Shown piece after piece: positions 30,871 through 40,390 of a stretch of 64,000 nucleotides of DNA. Under the pieces are notes generated by a model. The model made no database searches. It was not told the DNA's origin and was given only the letters and a program-made list of their open reading frames with translations. Numbering within the stretch: position 1 is the first letter of the stretch; every line of letters begins with the position of its first letter. The stretch comes from Stachybotrys elegans. Lineage: Eukaryota; Ascomycota; Sordariomycetes; Hypocreales; Stachybotryaceae. The position numbers were made by a program, and so were the translations under genes. The stretch lies in NCBI GenBank assembly GCA_020746835.1, contig JAGPNK010000005.1, forward strand, positions 744,001 through 808,000, given 5' to 3'.

Positions 30871-33480
30871 ATGAAGGGCATCTACGTCCTCGCGGCCGTG
30901 GCCGTTGGCCTCGTCGACGCCACCACATGGCCCGACTGTGAGCAGAACAACTGCTACCGCAACCTCGTCGACGACCGCTACAAGGACCTGAGCAACAAGT
31001 TCTGCTTCGAATTCCTGGCCGGCACGACCACCGCAACCGCAGCTATCCCCACCGTCTATGGAAACTGCCACAACAACATCTCCAAGATCAGCTCGGCTTG
31101 CTCGTGCATCACTTACACGGCCACCCACACTTCCGGCGTCTCCACCACCTCGACCCCTCCTCCCGTCATCACCACCACCACCACTCCCGTGGAGACCTCA
31201 ACCCCCTGTGAGACGACCACCACCAGCCCTGCTGAGGAGACTTCGACGCCCTGTGAGACCACCTCCACCACCCCCGTTGAGACGTCGACGCCCTGTGAGA
31301 CCACTACCTCGCCTGCCGAAGAGACCACCACTAGCCCTGCTGAGGAGACCTCTACGCCTTGTGAGACTACCACCAGCCCGTCTGAGGAGACCACGACCTC
31401 TCCTGCTGAGGAAACCTCTACTCCTTGCGAGACCACTACCAGCCCTGCCGAGGAGACTACCACCTCGCCTGCTGAGGAGACTTCCACCCCCTGCGAGACC
31501 ACCACCTCGCCGGCTGAGGAGACCACCACTTCGCCCGCCGAAGAGACTTCCACTCCTTGCGAGACTACCACTAGCCCTGCTGAGGAGACCACCACGTCCC
31601 CCGCCGAGGAGACCTCGACGCCTTGCGAGACCACCACCTCGCCCGCTGAGGAGACCACCAGCAGCCCCGTCGAGACCTCCACTCCCTGCGAGACCACCAC
31701 CAGCCCTGCCGAGGAGACTACCACTTCGCCTGCCGAGGAGACCACCACCTCGCCTTGTGAGACCACCACCTCTCCCGCTGAAGAGACTACCAGCAGCCCC
31801 GTCGAGACTACTACCAGCCCTGCTGAGGAGACCACCACCTCCCCCGCCGAGGAGACTACTACCAGCCCTTGCGAGACTGAGACTACCGTGACCACTACCT
31901 CCACGACCTACGTCGATGAGACCACCACCAGCTCTGCTGAGGCCACTACCTCTACTCCCTGCGAGACCGAGTCTACTACCTCGCCTGCCGAGTCCACCAC
32001 CACTTCGCCTGCTGAGGAGACCACAACCTCGCCTTGCGAGACTGACTCCACGACGACCAGCCCTGCTGAGGAGACCACAACCTCGTCTGCTGAGGTGACT
32101 ACCACGACTCCCTGCGAGACTGACTCCACCACCACCTCTCCTGCCGAAGAGACCACCACCTCTCCCGCCGAGGAGACCACCACTTCGCCCGCTGAGGAGA
32201 CTACTACCTCGCCTGCTGAGGAGACCTCCACAACTCCCTGCGAGACTGATTCTACCACCACTGGCCCTGCTGAATCTTCTACTACCGGCCCTGCCGAGGA
32301 GACTTCCACGACTCCCTGCGAGACTGACTCTACTACCACTGGCCCTGCCGAGTCCACCACCACTGGCCCTGCTGAGTCTACTACCACTGGTCCTACCGAG
32401 TCCACTACCACTGGACCTGCTGAGGAGACCTCTACCACTCCCTGTGAGACTGACTCTACTACCACCGGTCCTGCCGAGTCCACCACCACTGGTCCTGCCG
32501 AGTCCACTACCACCGGTCCTGCTGAGTCTTCCACTACTGGCCCTGCTGAGTCTTCTACCACCAGTCCTGCTGAGTCTTCCACCACCAGTCCTGCTGAGTC
32601 TTCTACTACCGGCCCTGCCGAGTCTTCCACCACCGGTCCTGCTGAGTCTTCTACTACTGGCCCTGCTGAATCGTCTACCACCGGTCCTGCTGAGTCTACC
32701 ACCACTGGCCCTGCTGAGGAGTCCTCCACCACTCCTTGCGAGACCGAGACCGAGACGACCACCGGAGGAACCAAGCCCGTTGAGACCACCACGGCTTCGT
32801 CCACCAAGCCTGTTGAGACCACCAAGACCTCCGAGTACCCCGTTCCCACCACCACCAAGTTCACCACCTCGACCATCTACACCACCACCACCCGCACCGT
32901 CACCGACTGCGGCCCCGAGCACCCTGACTGCCCCGGTGGTACCACCGTCACCACCGAGACGATCCCCATCACCACCACCGTCTGCCCCGTCACGGAGGAG
33001 AGCACCACCACCACCACTCGCTACACCACCAACACCAAGACCATTACTGTCTGCCCCCCTGATGCTCCTGACTGCTTCGAGCACCCTCCCACCTCGGTGC
33101 CCGTTCCTCCCACCAGCGAGGTGCCCGTGCCCCCTACCAGCGAGGTGCCTGTGCCCCCCACCACTGAGGTGCCCGTTCCTCCTCCCACCACCGAGAGCCA
33201 CTCCCACTACACCACTCAGACCTTCGTGCCCTGCATCCCCGGCCAGCCTGGCTGCCCCGATGACACGACCAGCACTACCGTCTACCCCACTGGTGGTGTG
33301 CCCTCGGTCTCGAGCTTCAGCTCCATCGCCACTCCCCCCCCTTCCGCTCCCGGCACCCCTGGTGTCCCCCCTCCCAGCGCTCCCTCCATCCCTGCTGTCC
33401 CTCCCAGTGCCGCTGGACGCGTCTCTGGCGGCCTGGGCATGGCCGTGGCTGTCGCCGCGTTTGCTATTGTTCTTTTGTAA
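30871..33480 (+). CDS. GPI-anchored mucin-like cell-wall protein with Cys-containing tandem repeats
   Basis: 869 aa in one exon. The signal peptide is MKGIYVLAAVAVGLVDA. Residues 20-80 form a six-cysteine module (C23, C28, C45, C66, C77, C79). About 520 residues of Thr/Ser/Pro/Glu repeats follow, built from TTTSPAEE or STTTGPAE octads punctuated by about 18 PCE tripeptides. A C-terminal stalk has three C-x-P-x(2)-P-x-C-like turns (TVTDCGPEHPDCPG, TVCPPDAPDCFE, VPCIPGQPGCPD) and a Val-Pro-Pro repeat. The end, SGGLGMAVAVAAFAIVLL, is a hydrophobic tail after small residues, as in GPI signals. The likely role is a heavily O-mannosylated wall protein in adhesion or shielding. The promoter has a GGATAAAAG element near 30652. 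Long antisense ORFs across it are products of the repeats. Confidence 0.88.
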   Translation: MKGIYVLAAVAVGLVDATTWPDCEQNNCYRNLVDDRYKDLSNKFCFEFLAGTTTATAAIPTVYGNCHNNISKISSACSCITYTATHTSGVSTTSTPPPVITTTTTPVETSTPCETTTTSPAEETSTPCETTSTTPVETSTPCETTTSPAEETTTSPAEETSTPCETTTSPSEETTTSPAEETSTPCETTTSPAEETTTSPAEETSTPCETTTSPAEETTTSPAEETSTPCETTTSPAEETTTSPAEETSTPCETTTSPAEETTSSPVETSTPCETTTSPAEETTTSPAEETTTSPCETTTSPAEETTSSPVETTTSPAEETTTSPAEETTTSPCETETTVTTTSTTYVDETTTSSAEATTSTPCETESTTSPAESTTTSPAEETTTSPCETDSTTTSPAEETTTSSAEVTTTTPCETDSTTTSPAEETTTSPAEETTTSPAEETTTSPAEETSTTPCETDSTTTGPAESSTTGPAEETSTTPCETDSTTTGPAESTTTGPAESTTTGPTESTTTGPAEETSTTPCETDSTTTGPAESTTTGPAESTTTGPAESSTTGPAESSTTSPAESSTTSPAESSTTGPAESSTTGPAESSTTGPAESSTTGPAESTTTGPAEESSTTPCETETETTTGGTKPVETTTASSTKPVETTKTSEYPVPTTTKFTTSTIYTTTTRTVTDCGPEHPDCPGGTTVTTETIPITTTVCPVTEESTTTTTRYTTNTKTITVCPPDAPDCFEHPPTSVPVPPTSEVPVPPTSEVPVPPTTEVPVPPPTTESHSHYTTQTFVPCIPGQPGCPDDTTSTTVYPTGGVPSVSSFSSIATPPPSAPGTPGVPPPSAPSIPAVPPSAAGRVSGGLGMAVAVAAFAIVLL
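31183..32745 (+). repeat. Coding minisatellite of 24-nt and higher-order units
   Basis: The left half repeats TSTPCE followed by TTTSPAEE one or two times (42- or 66-nt composite units). The right half, from about 32260, is mainly 24-nt units encoding (S/T)(S/T)TTGPAE. Unit length is a multiple of three, so copy-number change keeps the frame. Synonymous differences are frequent between neighbours, which suggests selection on the protein sequence. Confidence 0.85.
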
Positions 33481-33972
33481 ATGAAAATCTGTGGATGAAT
33501 GAGAGCCCATTGAACCTGGGCGGTTTATTTACGTAGTCATGGTCACTATCATCTTTTTTTATATTAATATTCTAATGTATATATTTAAACATCTGACGCC
33601 TGGTGCTAACCTTGGAGGACGGTGGATTTGTTAGAGACATGTCCTGAATCACACATACTTTCATATTGTCATCACCTGCAAGTCTCCCTTTGCTTGACTG
33701 TGCTTGTACTTGAACAATGTTTCGCTACTGACCCCCGCGAAGGATACTGTTCCCGTCTCCTCACTACATTTGTCTGGCCGCTTTGTGCACCTGTTTCAGG
33801 GGACTCAATCAAGGCTGCTGCTTTCTCAAAGCTGGATATAAAGTATTGATGGTTTCAATTGATCTTCGAGGAAGGCATCTTCGCTATTTGCGCTATACAG
33901 GAATAGGTTATGCTAACTCCGGCCCTGGGACGTCGCCGGGCCCTTGCTAACTCGGCCGTGCACCGGGGACAA
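33481..33972. other. Convergent 3' region
   Basis: 492 nt. The first 120 nt are AT-rich (TTTTTTTATATTAATATTC region) and probably hold the poly(A) site of the mucin-like gene. No gene is seen. Confidence 0.5.
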
Positions 33973-35181
33973 TCAATGGCTCCAAGTCGGCTTCTCCCAT
34001 GCTTCCTCCTTTCGTATCTTGATCCGGGCATCAAACACATCTCTCTCATTATTCTTCTTTGCGTTCATCACAATCTTGGTCCACTCCCTCATAACCATAG
34101 CTGGTCTCTCGAGCACCCGCTGCAACTGCTCGTCGCTTGTCGCCGCCTTTCCGAATGAAGCTTCCAACAACCGCCGGCCTGCGCGGATATACGTGTCGGT
34201 AAACGTGATAAAGACATCCCAGCCGAGGCGCGTGTCCGGTAGCGGGCTTGGATAGTAGGGGTCGTTGGCACAGATACCCAGAGCCAGTGTGCGAATATCC
34301 TTGGCCAGCGTGTCGTCCCAGACTTGCACACGGTTGCACTTGTCAAAGTCGACGAGCCACATCTGCGTGTTTCGCGGCAACCCAAAGGATTCCTCCTGGT
34401 CCTGGGCTGCCACAAGTATCGTCCGGTTGCCGAGATGGTCTCGTTTGTCATAGGCATCGAGGGGGACGACGTGCGCTCGTGATACCGTGGCTGGTGACCT
34501 GTATTTGCCAGCAATGACAAACTCAACATCCGTCATGTCAAGCTGTGCTTCCCAATGCCCAACGGCCAAGCCCAGGGCGATCTGCCTCGCAACGGAATGA
34601 CAGTCAATGCCCATGCTCTGTAGATCATCAAGGTAGGCCGGAAAGTTGCGCAGTGACTCCTTCTGCTCGTTGTTCAATCGCTTCCGACCTCTGCCTTCAT
34701 GATACTTCCACCGCTCCTGTAGATATGGACGTATCATGCAATCTCGGTTCTCTTCATCGTTGAGTGCCTTTAGCTGCTTTTCGTGCGTCTCCCAGAACCG
34801 TCCAATGACAGACTCCTGCAGAGGTCGGGGCACAGGAGGAATGCGCTCAAACAAGAAGACCCCGTTTGGTACGTTGTCGCCATTAGTCGAAGGAAACCGA
34901 CCCTGGTTTGCCATCCACCATGGATCTTTGGCTGATGGCTTCTTCATCCCGTGACTGGACTGGTACCAAGGTACACGGGGAACTGGCTCTGGAAAATCTT
35001 TTCTGAGGATGGGAGCCACGGTGGTAACAGCAAAACTGACGGCCAAGCCATGTTCGAATTCGACAGCCAGTGTCTCGCTTGCTTTGAAGGTCTTCTTGAC
35101 AGCAGCTTCGGGTTCATCTGCCGCCGCAAACACGACACCAAATGTGCCCCTTCCAATCTCCCTGAAGCTCTCCGGGGCCAT
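33973..35181 (-). CDS. DUF3669-type kinase-like protein A (short paralogue)
   Basis: 402 aa from ATG 35181; the frame stays open upstream to 35256, but only from a TTG. A glycine-rich loop, EIGRGTFGVVF (8-18), is followed by AAVKKTF with an ATP-type lysine (K29 or K30). Downstream are RNFPAYLDDLQSMGIDCHS, ALGLAVGHWEAQLDMTDVEFV and a metal-site-like QMWLVDFDKCNRV. This order of elements is what I recall for the fungal DUF3669 family. The HRD/HGD catalytic segment is replaced by an HW..DVEFV arrangement, so catalysis is uncertain. It aligns along its whole length with the neighbour at 35596-37110, which is read in the opposite direction, but lacks that protein's 100-residue N-terminal extension. 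Role unknown. Confidence 0.78.
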   Translation of the reverse strand: MAPESFREIGRGTFGVVFAAADEPEAAVKKTFKASETLAVEFEHGLAVSFAVTTVAPILRKDFPEPVPRVPWYQSSHGMKKPSAKDPWWMANQGRFPSTNGDNVPNGVFLFERIPPVPRPLQESVIGRFWETHEKQLKALNDEENRDCMIRPYLQERWKYHEGRGRKRLNNEQKESLRNFPAYLDDLQSMGIDCHSVARQIALGLAVGHWEAQLDMTDVEFVIAGKYRSPATVSRAHVVPLDAYDKRDHLGNRTILVAAQDQEESFGLPRNTQMWLVDFDKCNRVQVWDDTLAKDIRTLALGICANDPYYPSPLPDTRLGWDVFITFTDTYIRAGRRLLEASFGKAATSDEQLQRVLERPAMVMREWTKIVMNAKKNNERDVFDARIKIRKEEAWEKPTWSH

Positions 35182-35595
35182 TTGGAGTGGTGTGTTGTCT
35201 GATGTAAGAGAAGGACGGTAAACTATGACACATGTATTATGCAGAGGATCGTGCAAGAAATGGGAGGGTGAGGCTTTTCTTGATTACTTTCTTATGTATG
35301 CAAGGCGAGGGAATGACGGATTTATATAGGCAGGTTGCCTGTCAAACTTTGATACGGGGCGTTTGCTAGAAATCATCACTGGCAGCTGTCAACACCTGCC
35401 ACACCAGCAGAATCAACTCTCTCGGTTCAAGCAACCAATTAGGTCCTTGATTGAAGAAAATTTGCTGCTAGGTTTGTTCTTACTCTAAGAATGTCGGAAG
35501 ATTCCTCCAAAGGCAAAATTTGAGTTTTGTTGTTCTATCATCTACACCTCACAGCACCTCCAAAAGCGCCACTGTGAGGCCACCGCGAGGCCACC
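35182..35595. promoter_or_regulatory. Shared promoter of the two divergent DUF3669 paralogues
   Basis: 414 nt between the ATGs. For the left gene a TATA-like TATATAAA lies at 35321-35328, about 140 nt upstream. Just before the right ATG a GAGGCCACC unit is repeated twice (35575-35595), the second copy forming its CCACC-ATG context. Confidence 0.5.
35321..35328 (-). promoter_or_regulatory. TATA-like element of DUF3669 gene A
   Basis: Reads TATATAAA on the minus strand, about 140 nt upstream of ATG 35181. Confidence 0.35.
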
Positions 35596-37110
35596 ATGAG
35601 TCACCGACGCCGCGATGCTCGGACCGATGAAACAACTTTAAGTCAAGGTCTCCAGCGAAATGTTGACCTCGAGAGCATCGCAGGGTTTGCGGAGTTCACT
35701 GGACTGCCCATCGACAAGATAATTCAAGACGCCAAATCACAAGCCATGGAGAAGTATGAGGATGAGCAGATGCTCAAACGAAGTCTGCAGAATGTCAAGT
35801 CGCCCCTTGATATCCTAAGGAGAACTATCTCGGTTCGCTCGGTCCTGTCGACCAACTCATCCTTCGCTGAGCGTATGGAGGCACTTCGTGACGCAGACCC
35901 CGCCACATTAAAGCTTGCAGAGATTGGTCGTGGGTCTTTCGGTACCGTTTTTGAGATTCCTGGCACCGTATGGTGCCTCAAAAAGACCCTCACGATACCC
36001 CAGCCTCTCATCAAAGAGTACAATGTCGGACGTGAAGTCCACAAGAAGTTCGACAATGCTAGGCTGGACATTTTTGAGAGCATGGAATTTCCTGGATTTC
36101 TTCTGCCGAAGGTGCCTCGGTATCTCTGTCTTTACGGTACCGAAGATTTACAGGATCCAAAGGAATGGTTTCGAAAGTTTGGCTACTTGTTCCCTCCAGA
36201 GAATGGTGGGCAAAAACCAGGCCCCCTTCTGTGTATGGAGAGAATTTTGCCACTCCCCAAGGTGATTCGTCAGGCCTTGATCCAGCATTACTTCGACCCC
36301 GATGAGCAGGCTGAGGCTCTCTTAAACCCAGACAACAAGTCGTGTCTCTGTCGAGTCTATCTGGGCAGCGTTGCGAGCGAAGCAGACCCAGACAAGCTGA
36401 AGAGGGCGCGGCAGACCCTGAAGAATTTCCCGTTGTACCTCGATCAACTAATTGAATTGGACATGGATCCGCTCCTTATTGCCCACGATATGGCGATGGG
36501 ATTGGCGGTCGCTCATTGGTCTGCTCGGATCAATATGCTGGATGTTGAGTTTGTCATCGGAAGCCGGGCGACTACGGAGAGTATGGACTCACGCCCCCCT
36601 GAGGTCATGGAAGCCGGGGCCGCAGGATCAAGTCGTCAGACAAAGTCAAAGGGCGGCAAACAGCAGCCCTCCCAGGCTCAACCTGTTCAGGAAAAGCGGC
36701 GAACCTTTCGCAACAGGGCAATTCAGCTTTGGATGATCGACTTTAACAAAGTCGACAAGGTGGACATTGACCTGGTCAATTACGAGGAAAGCATTCAAAA
36801 TCTGGTATACCAAACCAGGTCTACGGACGGTCCCTACTATCCACGAGTGCTGGCCAGGACAGCATTCGAATGGAACTTATGGATGGAGTTTGCTGAGACG
36901 TACATCAAAACCAGCAAGGTTCTGATCAAGGAGCTTATCCCTCGCGCGAATGAATTTTTCGCTTTCCGGTCCGAGGAGGAGAAGAAGCTCTTGTTTGCGC
37001 GCCCTAGCAAAATCATGAATGCATGGATGGATGCCGAGGCCGGGGAGTACAACGTTAAGATAAAGGAGTTTCTTGCTAAGGCGAAGAAGGATGGCTGGAG
37101 GATGCCATAA
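35596..37110 (+). CDS. DUF3669-type kinase-like protein B (long paralogue)
   Basis: 504 aa, one exon, ATG in CCACCATGAG. Residues 1-105 form a charged, helical extension not found in paralogue A. The glycine loop is EIGRGSFGTVFE (109-120) and the lysine segment is WCLKKTL. Later come ERILPLPKVIRQ, KNFPLYLDQLIELDMDP, MGLAVAHWSARINMLDVEFV and LWMIDFNKVDKVDID, then GPYYPRVLARTAFEWNLW. About 50 low-complexity residues (around 330-380, with SKGGKQQPSQAQPVQEK) are inserted before the IDF motif. The family is presumed from shared motifs with paralogue A and from the recalled DUF3669 pattern. An ATP-binding or pseudokinase role is inference. Confidence 0.8.
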   Translation: MSHRRRDARTDETTLSQGLQRNVDLESIAGFAEFTGLPIDKIIQDAKSQAMEKYEDEQMLKRSLQNVKSPLDILRRTISVRSVLSTNSSFAERMEALRDADPATLKLAEIGRGSFGTVFEIPGTVWCLKKTLTIPQPLIKEYNVGREVHKKFDNARLDIFESMEFPGFLLPKVPRYLCLYGTEDLQDPKEWFRKFGYLFPPENGGQKPGPLLCMERILPLPKVIRQALIQHYFDPDEQAEALLNPDNKSCLCRVYLGSVASEADPDKLKRARQTLKNFPLYLDQLIELDMDPLLIAHDMAMGLAVAHWSARINMLDVEFVIGSRATTESMDSRPPEVMEAGAAGSSRQTKSKGGKQQPSQAQPVQEKRRTFRNRAIQLWMIDFNKVDKVDIDLVNYEESIQNLVYQTRSTDGPYYPRVLARTAFEWNLWMEFAETYIKTSKVLIKELIPRANEFFAFRSEEEKKLLFARPSKIMNAWMDAEAGEYNVKIKEFLAKAKKDGWRMP

Positions 37111-38973
37111 GTAATGGAGACAGGCTCGCAGGGGGGAACAGGGGTTTCCTGTAACTAGATCTTCTAGGTATGATATCAAGCCAGGTATCAAGACCTTCAT
37201 CGCCTTCAACCTTTGACAGTCGTTCACTAAAAGAGGCCATGATCTAACCCACTTCTCTATCTCTCAATATCCTACCGTAGTGATCTCAGAGCATCGGCAT
37301 CGAAGCTTTTGATTATGTCTTTGCGGTGCTTGCAGTTCTCTCGATGTGACATCAAAATGTTGAAGGAAAGGAATAGCAAAATGACTTACTGCATAAATGA
37401 TAAGATGAATGCTACCAGACAGCCGTCTTTGAGGGAAAATGGAAGTCTTGGTTATACGTTGCTATAGATATCCTACCCCCGTATCAATAATGCTGCTGGG
37501 CTCCAAATGTCTAGACAAAGGAAGGTAGATTTGCCACTGGGAGTCGTGACCCTGTTGGGCAAGGCAGAAGCGCCGGGACCATGCAGTTGGTCGTGTCGTG
37601 CATGCAGATTGGCAAGATTGGGTTACATGTTGCATCGTCTAGGCCTTGCTTGCACTTTGTTTCAGAAAGCGGCGAGGCCAGCACGTCGGCGCTTATGGAG
37701 GACGAACAGACCCGTTCTGCAGGGATGGAGCGTGGACTTGCAAAGTCGGGCTCGCAACGTCGGATGCGAGCTGTTTTGCGCGGAAGATGACTTGGTCGAA
37801 ATGGCGTCACTTGATAGCAGTGGGGAGAAAAAGATGGAAATGTGCATTGGAGCTGGGAGCTAAACATGATGATTTTAGCGTGAGGTGTGTGGCGGTGCCG
37901 GGTTGGTTGTTTCCTCAAATGTGTGGTGCTGAAACACGAGAGGTGTTGAACGAGGTAATTGCTGACAGTGGGTGGTCACGCTCTTGGATGCGGAACTAGG
38001 ATCAAGCCACAGCTTGTCAGCCGCACCCTGTGGCTGACAGAGCCCGAAGGGGAAGGACAAGCAAGAGCAGCAAGAGCTTCCCAGTGCCACTGAGCAGCGA
38101 ACGGAGAATACAGACAATGGACAATGCTAGGTAGAGCGATGGAAGAGAACCCCTTGCCTTGCAAGTTGCTATTAATTTCCCTGATGCTATTCAGAGAATG
38201 TGTCCGTCACGAGGCCAAAGAAATATCACCAAAATAAATCATCATCAACATGGCAAGCTTGCTAAGGCATATCGCGTCCTCCGACGGCGTAGGAGTTTGC
38301 GAGGTGTCAATGACATCACTGCCACTATGTGATGATGAAGAAAAGGTGGTGATGGACGGCCGATGGGCTGTGCAAGAGATGGAGGGTTTTGGGCTGTGGC
38401 GCAATGCCGGGGCACTGCAGTGTGGCACGCACCCGACCCCTCAGCCAATCCACCATCCACTGGCAGCGAGCCTGTCTCCCCTCCATTTCCCCCTCCGGGT
38501 CCCTACAAGGACAGGTAGGCTTGGTAGGACCCTTACCAGCCACGACGCCACAAGCCTAGAACTTCGGTCATTTTCGATGAGAGAGAGAGAGACTTGCTCT
38601 ATGCCTTGCGACCTTTCCCGAGCCCAGGGAGGGGGGCGGGGAGGTGGTCTGGCCAACCGTTTCACGTGAGGCCTGCTTGAGTGGCCGGCGCCAACCAGCC
38701 CCCCCAATCCCCCATCTCGAATTCCGAATATGCGTGCGCGCGCGCGTGACAGCGCAGATGCGCAGATACACCAGCTACGCACACGAGCACAAACGCACAA
38801 ACGCACACACGCAGATAATCAGCAACGGGCCGCCCAGGCTAGCCCGGACACGATCCGCGGGAGGCTTCGTTGGTGGCCGCCGCCGTCCAGCCAGTCGGTC
38901 ACGCAGCGTAGGCACACACACGCGCTCTCGTCTGGCATCCTTGCATGAGGGCAGACTCGTAACCGGGATTTAT

Positions 38974-39010
38974 GTTTTCTTCTTTTTTCTTTTTCTTTTT
39001 CTTTTTCTTC
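38974..39010. repeat. CTTTTT-type polypyrimidine repeat
   Basis: Imperfect C(T)4-6 units over 37 nt in non-coding DNA. Confidence 0.7.
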
Positions 39011-39249
39011 GTCTACCCTACGCGGCCGCCGGCGGGCCGTGGACGACTGCCTAGTTGACGAAAGTGCAAAGAGGTAAACTAGAAAAGCGAAATCGAAAAA
39101 TCCCCCCCCGCACGGCACCTCTGGGTGGTATTCCGGCCGCGACGTAACTTGGGCTGCAGCTCTGGTTGGGCAGTCGGACAAGAGAGTGGCAGCGTGCGCG
39201 GGGCACAGCCGTTTCGCAACCTCGATCAGCCAGATCCATGAGCAGAGGG

Positions 39250-39277
39250 AAAAAAAAAAAAAGAGAGAGAGAGAGGA
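39250..39277. repeat. Poly-A run followed by GA microsatellite
   Basis: Thirteen A residues followed by seven or so GA units. Confidence 0.75.
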
Positions 39278-40390
39278 GAAAAGAGCCGCAAACTCGCTTA
39301 CCCCAATCTGCCCACTCATCACTGTGCACGAGCGGAAACGAGGGTCGTTGGCGTGTCGGCGATCTGCGACTGGTAGCGCTAATCCGTCCAACAGTCCGCA
39401 TTTCTTGGGCTGCGCCTCCGCTTCCTCTTCCATCTCACACCCTCACACCCCCCAAGCCTCTCTGGCCTATGCCTGCCGTCCTGCCCGTGGTGCAGTGTGC
39501 GGCGCCGGCTGGCTTATCATGTGCTGTATTTTGCACACTCGAACCCGATTTGGGCGTCCGTACGTTTGGAGAGACCCGACCCTGGCCGGACTTGGCTGTG
39601 AGCTCCTTGTCGTTGCACCAGGAGCCGTCTTTTCCTGTCTACTGCCCACCCACCCCCCCTTCTCTCCCCTGCTCGTGTTGCTGACGACCGGCCATTCGCT
39701 GCCACTGGCGATCGCCGGGTCCTTGTTCCCGTAAGGCAAGATGCGTCCACCGTCCAGCGCGCAGCGGCGTGTTGTCGTTGCTCGTTGTTGTCTGCCTTTC
39801 GTCACTCCAACCAAACAAGATCCGTCGTGATTGACGGGCTGGTTGTGAATTCGGTTCTAATGCCTCAAGAAACTCATACAGCCAACAGAGCATTCATGCC
39901 CTCCACAGCCTTGTTTGGGTGACACAATACAGCCCCAGCTGGCCTTCACCAAGGCCTTCTTCCCTCCACCTCTATCCCATTCTCTCCCCCTCGTCTCCTC
40001 TGAAGGAACAAACGGGCCATACCCATCTGTACTATGTACGGACCTGCGAGTGGGCCATAAAGCCCTGGAGGCCATGTAAGGCCATGCAGCCTGGGGTTCG
40101 CCTTACCATCCCTGTCCGCGCCGCACTGAACCTGGACCGCCTGATCTGCCCTGGTCAGAACATCGAGCTTCATGCAATCCCGCAGCCTGATCTCATACAC
40201 CACACCGCACGACATCACTGCACTGCACTGCACTCGCACCTCACAGCCTTCTTTAAAAGCTCCCCTCCCCCCAACGTCCCAGCGATGCACTCTGGTCTCA
40301 TATGCTCGGCATGCACGGGGCCGTCCCTCGTACATTCCACCTATCCTAACCATCCCATATAACCATTCACTCATCCATCCATCCACTACC

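Larger units (their letters stand above)
37111..40390. other. Gene-poor stretch, 3.28 kb
   Basis: No supported gene. Simple-sequence patterns include GCGCGC/CACACA mixtures at 38735-38815, a CTTTTT repeat at 38974-39010 and an A-run plus GA repeat at 39250-39277. The last few hundred bases before 40391 are C/T-rich, with CCATCCATCCATCC at 40372-40385, and are the likely promoter and leader of the ankyrin gene. Confidence 0.5.

Noticed and set aside
31113..33510. Long minus-strand ORFs (up to about 770 codons) opposite the mucin-like gene
   Set aside because: They mirror the tandem repeat in other frames, have no domain or start context, and lie over a well-formed plus-strand gene.
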